From assembly GCA_002418465.1 (NCBI GenBank), contig DIEE01000040.1:888-24964 (forward strand): a stretch of DNA of 24,077 nucleotides, in the 5' to 3' direction. Made by a program: the position numbers and the translations under genes. The stretch is from Pseudomonas sp. UBA5782 (GTDB taxonomy: Bacteria; Pseudomonadota; Gammaproteobacteria; Pseudomonadales; Pseudomonadaceae). Within the stretch, counting starts at the first letter, position 1. Every line of letters starts with the position of its first letter. The notes below the pieces were generated by a model that saw nothing but the letters and a program-made list of their open reading frames with translations, ran no database searches and had not been told where the DNA came from. This document shows, piece by piece, positions 16,246-23,184 of this stretch.

Positions 16246-16758
16246 TCATTCGCACCGGTATCCGCCGGCTTGTGCGACCGCGGTGGGATTCAACGTCCGG
16301 GCCCTTCCCTGGCGATTGAGTTTGACCTGCCAGTCAACCTCATGATCAGCATTGCAGGATGAGAATGTGCCGTTGCTGACAACCGCCAATCCGCTGGATT
16401 GAAACCGTATCTTTTGCGAAAGGCCGGCCCACTTCAGTTGCATGCCGCTGTTCACCGCCGTGAATGTCAACGGTTCCGAGCCGCTTTCCGGAAAGTGCAT
16501 CAACCAACCTTTGTTCCATGCGTTGTCGCATTGCGAGCCGTCACTAGAGCCGCATAGCTCCACTTCATGGCGGTTTTCCACGGCATACGCGCGTGCTGTA
16601 TGAAGCGCTGAAATCAGCTGGTTGTGCAGTGCTTCACTGCGATTGCGTTGTACCAATTGGGAAAACGCCGGCATGGCTAACCCCAAAAGGATTACAAGTA
16701 ATGAAATGACGACGAGTAGCTCCAGTAGGGTGAAACCTTTCAATTGATCTGAATTCAT
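16246..16758 (-). CDS. fimT: Type IV minor pilin FimT (GspH/FimT family)
   Basis: FimT is a second GspH-family pilin-like protein upstream of fimU; in other bacteria FimT-type proteins have been linked to DNA binding during natural transformation. The 170-residue product has leader MNSDQLKG, cleavage after G8, and FTLLELLVVISLLVILLGLAMPAFSQLVQRNR, with Glu at mature position 5. HNQLISALHTARAYAVENRHEVELC is the GspH-like continuation, and four Cys follow (C in ELCGSS, QCDN, SSCNAD, YRCE). AGGGG lies about 9 bases before ATG 16758. The C-terminal stretch KLNRQGRARTLNP is basic, consistent with but not proof of DNA binding. It heads the leftward cluster and is divergent from thiO. Confidence 0.88.
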   Translation of the reverse strand: MNSDQLKGFTLLELLVVISLLVILLGLAMPAFSQLVQRNRSEALHNQLISALHTARAYAVENRHEVELCGSSDGSQCDNAWNKGWLMHFPESGSEPLTFTAVNSGMQLKWAGLSQKIRFQSSGLAVVSNGTFSSCNADHEVDWQVKLNRQGRARTLNPTAVAQAGGYRCE

Positions 16759-16784
16759 TGCGCAAGCCCCTTTGCTCTTATGAT

Positions 16785-16808
16785 GGCGGCCTTCCTGGCC
16801 GCCTTTTT
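16785..16808 (+). terminator. Intrinsic-terminator-like hairpin reading toward thiO
   Basis: GGCGGCC (16785-16791) and GGCCGCC (16797-16803) form a perfect 7-bp GC stem with loop TTCCT, directly followed by TTTTT (16804-16808). The U run is on the rightward transcript only, although the flanking genes fimT and thiO diverge, so no rightward gene ends here. It lies 62 bases before the thiO start. Confidence 0.6.
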
Positions 16809-16870
16809 CCTTGTAGTTCCGGGCGGGACAATTTCAATCGGTGCGGGCGTGACCCGTTGACGCGTGGGGG

Positions 16871-17968
16871 ATGGTTTTGAGCAAGGTTCTGGTGGTGGGT
16901 GGTGGGGCAATCGGCTTGTTGAGCGCGCGGTTGCTGGCCGAGCAGGGCTACGAGGTGAGCCTGCTGGAGAAGGGCGATGCCGGGCGCGAGTCTTCCTGGG
17001 CGGGGGGCGGCATCGTTTCGCCACTTTATCCGTGGCGCTACAGCGCGGCGGTGACGGCGTTGGCGCACTGGTCGCAGGACTATTACCCGCACCTTGCCGA
17101 GCAGTTGTTCGAGGAAACCGCGATCGATCCCGAGGTGCACGTCACCGGCCTCTACTGGCTGGATCTGGATGACGAGCCGCTGGCGCTGGCCTGGGCACGG
17201 GAGCAGGGCCGGCCGCTGCAGTCGGTGGACATCGCGGCGGTGCACGCTGCGGTTCCGCCGCTGGGTGAGGGTTTCGCCAGTGCGATTCACATGAGCGGCG
17301 TGGCTAACATCCGCAATCCGCGGCTGGTGCGCTCGCTGCGCGCCGCGGTGCTGGGGATGCCCAACGTCACGCTGCGCGAGCATTGCCCGGTGACGGGGTT
17401 CATCCGCGAGAACGGGCGGATTCGCGGCGTGCTTACCGAGCAGGGCGAAATCCGCGCCGATCAGGTGGTGCTGGCGGCGGGTGCCTGGAGCGCCGAGCTG
17501 CTGGCGACGCTGGATGTCGAGCTGCCGGTGGAACCGGTGAAGGGGCAGATGATCCTCTTCAAGTGCGCCGACGATTTTCTGCCGAGCATGGTGCTGGCGA
17601 AGGGGCGCTACGCGATTCCGCGCCGCGACGGGCACATCCTGGTGGGCAGCACGCTGGAGTACGAAGGCTTCGACAAGACGCCGACCGACGAAGCCTTGGC
17701 CAGCCTGAAGGCATCGGCCATCGAGCTGCTGCCGGCATTGGCGGATGCCGAGGTGGTCGGCCATTGGGCGGGCTTGCGGCCGGGGTCGCCGGAAGGCGTT
17801 CCCTTCATCGGCCGGATGCCGGGGCACGAGGGGCTGTGGCTGAACTGCGGGCATTTCCGCAACGGGCTGGTGCTGGCGCCGGCGTCGTGCCAGTTGCTGG
17901 CGGACCTGATGGCCGGGCGCGAACCGATCATCGATCCCACGCCTTACGCGCCGGCGGGGCGGTTGTAG
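16871..17968 (+). CDS. thiO: Glycine oxidase ThiO
   Basis: ThiO is an FAD-dependent oxidase that converts glycine to iminoglycine (dehydroglycine), a donor for the thiazole ring of thiamine; related DAO-family enzymes oxidise D-amino acids or sarcosine. The 365-residue protein has the N-terminal Rossmann motif VVGGGAIGLLSARLLAEQGYEVSLLEKG (residues 8-35), the ESSWAGGGIVSPLYPW block typical of ThiO, and the closing GHFRNGLVLAPAS block. WAGLRPGSPEGVPFIG near 298-313 supplies substrate-side residues of this family. ATG 16871 is used, but GGGGG directly abuts it; the in-frame TTG at 16877 is better spaced from that G run and could be the true start, costing two residues. Neighbours are unrelated pilus genes; the order fimT, thiO, pilR is conserved in Pseudomonas. 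Confidence 0.88.
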   Translation: MVLSKVLVVGGGAIGLLSARLLAEQGYEVSLLEKGDAGRESSWAGGGIVSPLYPWRYSAAVTALAHWSQDYYPHLAEQLFEETAIDPEVHVTGLYWLDLDDEPLALAWAREQGRPLQSVDIAAVHAAVPPLGEGFASAIHMSGVANIRNPRLVRSLRAAVLGMPNVTLREHCPVTGFIRENGRIRGVLTEQGEIRADQVVLAAGAWSAELLATLDVELPVEPVKGQMILFKCADDFLPSMVLAKGRYAIPRRDGHILVGSTLEYEGFDKTPTDEALASLKASAIELLPALADAEVVGHWAGLRPGSPEGVPFIGRMPGHEGLWLNCGHFRNGLVLAPASCQLLADLMAGREPIIDPTPYAPAGRL

Positions 17969-17986
17969 GGTTCGTTACCGAGGCGA

Positions 17987-18012
17987 GGGGCGGGCCATTT
18001 GCTGCCGGCCCC
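17987..18012. terminator. Hairpin between convergent thiO and pilR
   Basis: GGGGCGGGC (17987-17995) pairs with GCCGGCCCC (18004-18012) except for one internal G-G mismatch, with loop CATTTGCT. It fills the 51-base gap between the two converging stops, the right place for a shared terminator, but lacks T runs on either strand. Confidence 0.45.
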
Positions 18013-18019
18013 CATCGCG

Positions 18020-19357
18020 TCAATCCAGGCCGAGCTTCTTCAGCCGGTAGCGCATAGAACGGAAGGTCAGGCCCAGGCGCTGGGCGGCTGCGGTGCGGTT
18101 CCAGCGGGTTTCCTCGAGTGCCTGCATGATCAGCTTGCGCTCGATCTCTTCCAGATGGTCTTCGAGATTGTCCACCTGCGCCAGGTTGCCTTCGGTGGCA
18201 TCGCCTGCACACGGGGTATCGGCGAGGCGTAGGTCCTCGGGCTTGATCTGTTCGTCTTCGCACAGCGTGTAGGCGCGTTCGAGCATGTTCTCCAGCTCGC
18301 GCACGTTGCCGGGAAAACGGTAGCTCTTGAGCTTCTCCAGGGCGTCGGCGTGCAGCGTGGCAGGCTGGCTGCTGGCCGAGGCGAGCTGGCTGAGCATGTT
18401 CGCTGCGAGCAGGGGGATGTCCTCGCGACGTTCGCGCAGCGAGGGCACGCGCAGCTCGATGACGTTCAGCCGGTAGTACAGGTCCTGGCGGAAACGTCCG
18501 GCGGCGACTTCCGCGGCGAGGTCCTTGTGGGTAGCGCAGAGCACGCGCACGTCGAGCACCACTTCCTGCTGGCCACCCACGGCACGCACGGCCTTTTCCT
18601 GGATCGCACGGAGCAGCTTGACCTGCATCGGCAGCGGCAGGTCGGCCACCTCGTCGAGGAACAGCGTGCCGCCATTGGCTGCCTGGAACAGGCCCTGCTT
18701 GTCCTCGATGGCACCGGTGAAGCTGCCCTTCTTGTGGCCAAAGAACTCGCTTTCCATCAGCTCCGAGGGGATCGCCCCACAGTTCACCGGGACGAACGGC
18801 TGCTCGCCGCGCGGGCCGCGCTCGTGGATCAGCCGGGCGACCAGCTCCTTGCCGGTGCCGGATTCGCCGCTGATGTAGACCGGCGCCTGGCTGCGCGCGA
18901 GTTTCTCGATCTGCTTGCGCAGGGTGCGCATCGGCGGCGAGTCGCCGATCAGCCGCTCGTCGACGCTGGCCGGGTCGCTGCCCGGGGCATGCAGGCGCAG
19001 CGCGGTGGCCACCAGTTCGCGCAGGCGGGCGAGGTCCACCGGCTTGGTCAGGAAGTCGAAGGCGCCGGCTTTCAGCGCATTGATCGCGGTATCCAGGCTG
19101 CCGTAGGCAGTGATCATCGCCACCGGAACCTGCGGATGACGCTGCTGGATGTACTGCACCAGCTCCTGGCCGGTGCCGTCGGGCAGGCGCATGTCGGTGA
19201 GGCACAGGTCGAAGGGTTCGCGCGCCAGCCAGTCGCGCGCCTCCTTGACGTTGCGCGCGCTGCGCGTGTCCAGCTTCATCCGTCCCAGGGTGATTTCCAG
19301 GAGTTCGCGGATATCGGGCTCGTCGTCGACGATCAGGGCTCTCTGTCGAGCGGTCAT
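18020..19357 (-). CDS. pilR: Sigma-54-dependent response regulator PilR
   Basis: PilR is the NtrC-type regulator that, when phosphorylated by PilS, activates sigma-54 transcription of the major pilin gene (not in this window). The 445-residue protein, the same length as in P. aeruginosa as I recall, has a receiver domain at 1-120 with acidic pocket D11/D12 and phospho-acceptor D55 (LTDMRLPDG). An AAA+ domain follows at about 135-370, with Walker A GESGTGKE, the sigma-54 contact loop as GSFTGA (instead of the commoner GAFTGA) and Walker B GGTLFLDEV. A C-terminal Fis-type helix-turn-helix reads RWNRTAAAQRLGLTFRSMRYRLKKLGLD. ATG 19357 lies 2 bases after the pilS stop; its ribosome binding site is weak, suggesting coupling to pilS. 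Upstream in-frame residues overlap pilS and are not conserved. Confidence 0.96.
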   Translation of the reverse strand: MTARQRALIVDDEPDIRELLEITLGRMKLDTRSARNVKEARDWLAREPFDLCLTDMRLPDGTGQELVQYIQQRHPQVPVAMITAYGSLDTAINALKAGAFDFLTKPVDLARLRELVATALRLHAPGSDPASVDERLIGDSPPMRTLRKQIEKLARSQAPVYISGESGTGKELVARLIHERGPRGEQPFVPVNCGAIPSELMESEFFGHKKGSFTGAIEDKQGLFQAANGGTLFLDEVADLPLPMQVKLLRAIQEKAVRAVGGQQEVVLDVRVLCATHKDLAAEVAAGRFRQDLYYRLNVIELRVPSLRERREDIPLLAANMLSQLASASSQPATLHADALEKLKSYRFPGNVRELENMLERAYTLCEDEQIKPEDLRLADTPCAGDATEGNLAQVDNLEDHLEEIERKLIMQALEETRWNRTAAAQRLGLTFRSMRYRLKKLGLD

Positions 19358-19359
19358 GG

Positions 19360-20952
19360 TCAGCTCAGTTTGCGCGGGTGGGCGAAGGTGACGCGGAAGC
19401 AGCTGCCGCCCCCTTCGCGGGGTTTGTAGTCGAGGCGCGCCTGGTTGCTTTCGCACAGCTCGCGGGAAATATACAGGCCCAGGCCGGTGCCCTTGTTTTC
19501 GGTGGTGTAGAACGGCTCGAAGATATGTTCGATCTGTTCGCGCGGTACGCCAGGCCCGTCGTCCAGTACCTCGAGCACCGGCAGGTCGCTGTCGGCGTCG
19601 CGGTACAGGCGCAGCCAGACCTGGCCGCGATCGTTGTTCTGTGCACTGTAGCGCAGTCCGTTCTCGATCAGGTTGGTCAGCACCTGGGTCAGCTGGTGCG
19701 GGTCCATGCGTGTCTGCAGGCTGCTGCCGTGGGTCTCGATGTGCAGGGTCTGGTTCGGTCCCGATGCGCTGCGGTATTCGCCGACGAAACGGTGCAGCCA
19801 GTACTTCAGGTCGAGCAGTTGCGGCTCGGCCTGGCGCCGGCGCGACAGTTGCAGCACGTTCTCGATCACCAGGTTCATCCGCCGCGAATGGTCCTGGATG
19901 ATCTGCGCCAGGCGCTTGTCCGGCGGCTCCAGGCTTTCCGATTCCTGCAGCAGCTGTGCGGCATGGCTGACGGCGCCGAGCGGGTTGCGGATCTCGTGGG
20001 CGATGCCGGCGGTCAGGCGGCCGAGCGAGGCCAGCTTGAGCTGCTGCGCCTGCTGGGCGATCTGCGAGATGTCCTCGAGGAACACCAGCACCTGCTGCTC
20101 CTCGCCGCGCTGCAGGGCGATGAAGCTGGGCTGCAGGATCGGCCCGCCGGGCACCGCGACGATGCTGCGCGGCAGCATCGTCGGGTTGTCACCCCATTGC
20201 TGCAGGCGGTCGACCAGCGTCGGGCAGCGGCTCTGCAGGTGTTGGCCGGCGAGCTGGTCGCTGCCGAGCAGGTTCAGCGCGCCCTGGTTGGCCAGCAGCA
20301 CCTGGCGCTGCTCGTCGAGCACCAGGATGCCGGTGCGCATGCGCTGCAGGATCAATGCGTTGAGCGTCTCCAGGTTGGCGACGTCGCTGGCGCGCTGCTC
20401 GGCCAGCGACTCGGAAAGGCGTACGCGCTTGCTCAGCGCCTGGACGAACAGTGCGGCGGCGAAGCACAACGCGCCGAGCGCGCCGACCTGGACGAACTGC
20501 GCGGCGGCGGCCGGGCGGCTGAGGCTCAGGTAGAAGGTCAGGTAGATCATGCCGATCGCCGCCACCGCCGCGATCAGCAGGCCGATGCGCCCGCGCAGCA
20601 GGATGTTGGCGATCGCCACGGCGACGATCATCAGGTTGCCGATGCCGCTCGGCGCACCGCCGGCGGCGTAGAACAGCATCGACAGCAGGGAGACGTCGAA
20701 CATTGCCAGGCTGAACACTTGGAGCAGGTGGCGTGGGCGTTGCAACAACACGGCGACGAGGATGTTGAGGATCAGGTACAGCCAGCTTCCGTAGCGGAAC
20801 AGCGGCCCCTTCGCCAGGTCGAGCAACTGGTCGTCGAGCTCGCTGGAGATGAGCAGCACGAGCACCAGGCCGATGGCCAGCCGGTACAGGTGATAGAGGC
20901 GGAAAATGCGCCGGGCGGAAGCGCTGCTCAGCTGCAGGGCGTCATCGAACAC
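19360..20952 (-). CDS. pilS: Sensor histidine kinase PilS
   Basis: PilS is the polar inner-membrane kinase that senses pilin levels in the membrane and controls PilR. The 530-residue protein has six hydrophobic segments in about the first 185 residues and a PAS-like domain at about 205-300. The dimerisation/phospho-acceptor motif AHEIRNPLG has H319, the same number as in P. aeruginosa. The ATPase domain shows NLIENGLRYS, DDGPGV and GTGLGL. The start is taken as GTG 20952: it restores the 530-residue family length, and no in-frame ATG lies near; an ATG at 20945 is in another frame. This start overlaps the end of the upstream small gene by 11 bases, implying translational coupling. No clear Shine-Dalgarno is seen, so the exact start is uncertain. 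Confidence 0.94.
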   Translation of the reverse strand: MFDDALQLSSASARRIFRLYHLYRLAIGLVLVLLISSELDDQLLDLAKGPLFRYGSWLYLILNILVAVLLQRPRHLLQVFSLAMFDVSLLSMLFYAAGGAPSGIGNLMIVAVAIANILLRGRIGLLIAAVAAIGMIYLTFYLSLSRPAAAAQFVQVGALGALCFAAALFVQALSKRVRLSESLAEQRASDVANLETLNALILQRMRTGILVLDEQRQVLLANQGALNLLGSDQLAGQHLQSRCPTLVDRLQQWGDNPTMLPRSIVAVPGGPILQPSFIALQRGEEQQVLVFLEDISQIAQQAQQLKLASLGRLTAGIAHEIRNPLGAVSHAAQLLQESESLEPPDKRLAQIIQDHSRRMNLVIENVLQLSRRRQAEPQLLDLKYWLHRFVGEYRSASGPNQTLHIETHGSSLQTRMDPHQLTQVLTNLIENGLRYSAQNNDRGQVWLRLYRDADSDLPVLEVLDDGPGVPREQIEHIFEPFYTTENKGTGLGLYISRELCESNQARLDYKPREGGGSCFRVTFAHPRKLS

Positions 20953-21169
20953 CGGGCTTGGCGCCTTGTTCGAGGTGTTTCTGGCTGCAGTACCAGCGTT
21001 CGCCCTGTGCCAGTGCATCCTCGCGCGGCAGGTGGATGTTGCAGTGCGCGCAGCGAACCATCGGCGTGGCGTTTTCGGTCTTCTCCACCGGCCGGGCAGG
21101 GCGCATCGCCCTGCGCCACAACCAGTAGGCTGCCGCGATCAGTGCGGCCCAGAGCAACAGACGAAACAT
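20942..21169 (-). CDS. Small membrane-anchored zinc-ribbon-like protein (PP0621 family)
   Basis: The 75-residue product has one N-terminal transmembrane helix (LLLWAALIAAAYWLW, residues 4-18) with a basic RRAMRPAR stretch after it. A small cysteine motif follows: C40-x2-C43-x2-H46, then C61 and H65 in WYCSQKHLEQG, which could bind one zinc ion. This matches the Pseudomonas PP0621 family as I recall it; its function is unknown. It is the first gene of a leftward unit with pilS and pilR, and its stop overlaps the pilS start by 11 bases. Start ATG 21169 has only a weak GAGCG upstream. A role in pilus signalling is suggested only by this position. Confidence 0.82.
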   Translation of the reverse strand: MFRLLLWAALIAAAYWLWRRAMRPARPVEKTENATPMVRCAHCNIHLPREDALAQGERWYCSQKHLEQGAKPGVR

Positions 21170-21334
21170 GCGTAACGCTCGCTAGATGAGGAAAGGCCCG
21201 CAGTTTAGCCAAGCGCGAAGGGCGAGCACAGCGATGAACGCATCGTCCCGGACCGCCGATGGCCGAAGCGCTGTTACCGGCTGGCGGGATACGGGACAAT
21301 GGGGCCGGGTGCGTTGCCGTTCTCGTCCGACCCC

Positions 21335-21353
21335 GGCGGCCGGCGTGGCCGCC
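21335..21353. other. GC hairpin in the divergent region before nadE
   Basis: GGCGGCC and GGCCGCC form a perfect 7-bp stem with loop GGCGT, 76 bases before the nadE start. The stem is the same as that of the thiO-side hairpin at 16785, but there is no T run. The rest of 21170-21428 shows no convincing promoter or gene to my eye. Confidence 0.35.
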
Positions 21354-21428
21354 AATGAACGGTGACGGACCCTGGCAGGTGCCTCTTTTCGCAGCGGCAT
21401 GCAAGATCAATGGAATCGTGGAGGCGGC

Positions 21429-23060
21429 ATGAGCCAAACCCTGCGGGTCGTGATGGCCCAGATGAATCTGCCGGTGGGCGACGTCCATGGCAATGTCGAG
21501 CGGATCATCGCCGCCGCGCTCGATGCACGCGACCGGCTGAAGGCCGATCTGATCGTCTATCCCGAGCTGGCGATGTGCGGCTATCCGCCGGAAGACCTGC
21601 TGCTGCGCTCCAGCATGCAGGCGCGTATCGAACAGGGCCTGCAGCGCATCAAGGACGAAGTGCAGGGTATCCACCTGGTGGTCGGCTATCCCTGGCAGGA
21701 AGGCGAGACGCGCTACAACGCCTGCGGCGTACTCGCCGACGGTGTGCTGCTGGCACGCTACTACAAGCAGAAGCTGCCCAATTACCGGGTGTTCGACGAG
21801 AAGCGCTATTTCGAATCCGGCGCGCGGCCCTGCGTGATCGAGGTCAAGGGCGTGCCGGTGGCGGTGACGATCTGCGAGGACATCTGGTTCCCCGAGCCGA
21901 TCGCCCAGGCCAAGGCGGCGGGCGCCAAGCTGATGCTCAGCCTCAACGCCTCGCCCTTCCATCTCGACAAGCAGGCCGAGCGCGAAGGCCTGCTGGCCGG
22001 GCGCGCGGCCGACTGCCACATGCCGATCATCTACGTGAACCAGGTCGGCGGTCAGGACGAGCTGGTGTTCGACGGCGGCAGTTGCGTGATTTCCGCCGAC
22101 GGCGAGGTGACCCAGCGCGCCGAACCCTTCGCCGATACCCTGCTGCCGGTCGATCTGCAGTTCGACGGCGAATGCCTGCAGCCGCAGCCGGCGGCCTGTG
22201 CGGCGTTGCCCGGTATCGAAGAGAGCGTCTACCAGGCGCTGGTCGTCGGCGTGCGCGACTACGTGCGCAAGAACGGCTTCAAGGGCGTGGTGCTCGGCCT
22301 TTCCGGCGGCATCGACTCGGCGCTCACGCTGGCCGTGGCGGTGGACGCCCTCGGCGCCGCGCAGGTCGAGGCGGTGATGATGCCGTACCGCTACACCGCG
22401 CAGATGAGCCTGGAAGATGCCGAGGAAGAGGCCGACGCGCTGGGCGTGAAGTACAGCGTGCTGCCCATCGCGCCGATGGTCGAGTCCTTCCTGGCCACCC
22501 TGGCGCCGGTGTTCGAGGGCTTCGGCCGCGACACCACGGAAGAGAACCTGCAGGCGCGTTGCCGCGGCACGCTGCTGATGGCGATCTCCAACAAGAAGGG
22601 TTACCTGGTGCTGACCACCGGCAACAAGAGCGAGATGGCGGTGGGTTACGCGACGCTGTATGGCGACATGGCCGGCGGTTTCGACGTGCTCAAGGACGTG
22701 CCCAAGACCTTGGTATTCCGCCTCTGCGAGTACCGCAACACGCTCGGCCCGGTGATTCCGCAGCGGGTCATCGACCGTCCGCCGTCCGCCGAGCTGGCGC
22801 CGGACCAGAAGGACGAGGATTCGTTGCCGCCGTATCCGGTGCTCGACGAGATCCTGCGCCTTTACGTCGAGCATGATCTGTCCGCCAACGCGATCATCGC
22901 CGAGGGTTTCGACGAGTCCACCGTGCGCCGCGTGCTGCGTCTGGTCGATCTCAACGAGTACAAGCGGCGCCAGGCCGCCGTCGGTGTGCGCGTGACCCAG
23001 CGCGGCTTCGGCCGCGACCGCCGTTACCCGATCACCTCCGGCTGGCAGATCGGCGACTGA
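21429..23060 (+). CDS. nadE: Glutamine-dependent NAD+ synthetase
   Basis: NadE catalyses the last step of NAD+ synthesis, amidating nicotinic acid adenine dinucleotide with ATP; this form takes ammonia from glutamine. The 543-residue protein is a two-domain fusion. The N-terminal nitrilase-type glutaminase (about 5-260) has triad candidates E46 (YPELAMCGYPPED), K113 (KQKLPNYRVFDEKRYF) and C149 (TICEDIWFP). The C-terminal synthetase (about 270-543) has the PP-loop SGGIDS at 292-297 and the TTGNKSEMAVGYATLYGDMAGGF block. ATG 21429 has GGAGG 5 bases upstream, a strong site that decides against the upstream in-frame ATG at 21399. It is divergent from the pilSR unit. As I recall, P. aeruginosa has bamD rather than nadE next to pilS. 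Confidence 0.95.
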   Translation: MSQTLRVVMAQMNLPVGDVHGNVERIIAAALDARDRLKADLIVYPELAMCGYPPEDLLLRSSMQARIEQGLQRIKDEVQGIHLVVGYPWQEGETRYNACGVLADGVLLARYYKQKLPNYRVFDEKRYFESGARPCVIEVKGVPVAVTICEDIWFPEPIAQAKAAGAKLMLSLNASPFHLDKQAEREGLLAGRAADCHMPIIYVNQVGGQDELVFDGGSCVISADGEVTQRAEPFADTLLPVDLQFDGECLQPQPAACAALPGIEESVYQALVVGVRDYVRKNGFKGVVLGLSGGIDSALTLAVAVDALGAAQVEAVMMPYRYTAQMSLEDAEEEADALGVKYSVLPIAPMVESFLATLAPVFEGFGRDTTEENLQARCRGTLLMAISNKKGYLVLTTGNKSEMAVGYATLYGDMAGGFDVLKDVPKTLVFRLCEYRNTLGPVIPQRVIDRPPSAELAPDQKDEDSLPPYPVLDEILRLYVEHDLSANAIIAEGFDESTVRRVLRLVDLNEYKRRQAAVGVRVTQRGFGRDRRYPITSGWQIGD

Positions 23061-23072
23061 GCCATCGAAACG

Positions 23073-23108
23073 CTGTCCGTGGCGGTGAAAAATCCGCGCC
23101 ACGGACAG
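23073..23108 (+). terminator. Long stem-loop after nadE
   Basis: CTGTCCGTGGCG (23073-23084) and CGCCACGGACAG (23097-23108) form a perfect 12-bp stem with a 12-base A-rich loop, starting 12 bases after the nadE stop. No T run follows, so it may be a terminator without a U tract or an mRNA-stabilising structure separating nadE from the transporter gene. Confidence 0.55.
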
Positions 23109-23184
23109 TGTCATCGCCTTCCGTGTTGAACGACACATCCCGTTACAGGTCAGGGTAAGAACATTCTCGTAAAGGGACTTCCCG

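Noticed and set aside
16845..16862. AlgR site between fimT and thiO
   Set aside because: CCGTTGACG matches the AlgR core at only the first five positions.
16809..16870. TPP riboswitch upstream of thiO
   Set aside because: The conserved CTGAGA and downstream thi-box blocks are not present in the short leader.
19378..21189. Open frame of about 600 codons antisense to pilS
   Set aside because: Repetitive Gln/Ala/Arg composition, shadow of the high-GC pilS codons.
21380..21415. Sigma-54 promoter before nadE (TGGCAGGTGCC...)
   Set aside because: The GG and GC dinucleotides do not fall at the required 10-base spacing.
20928..23138. Long leftward frame across nadE and into the pilS start
   Set aside because: It runs antisense to the clear NadE motifs and through the small zinc-ribbon gene in another frame; no domain seen.
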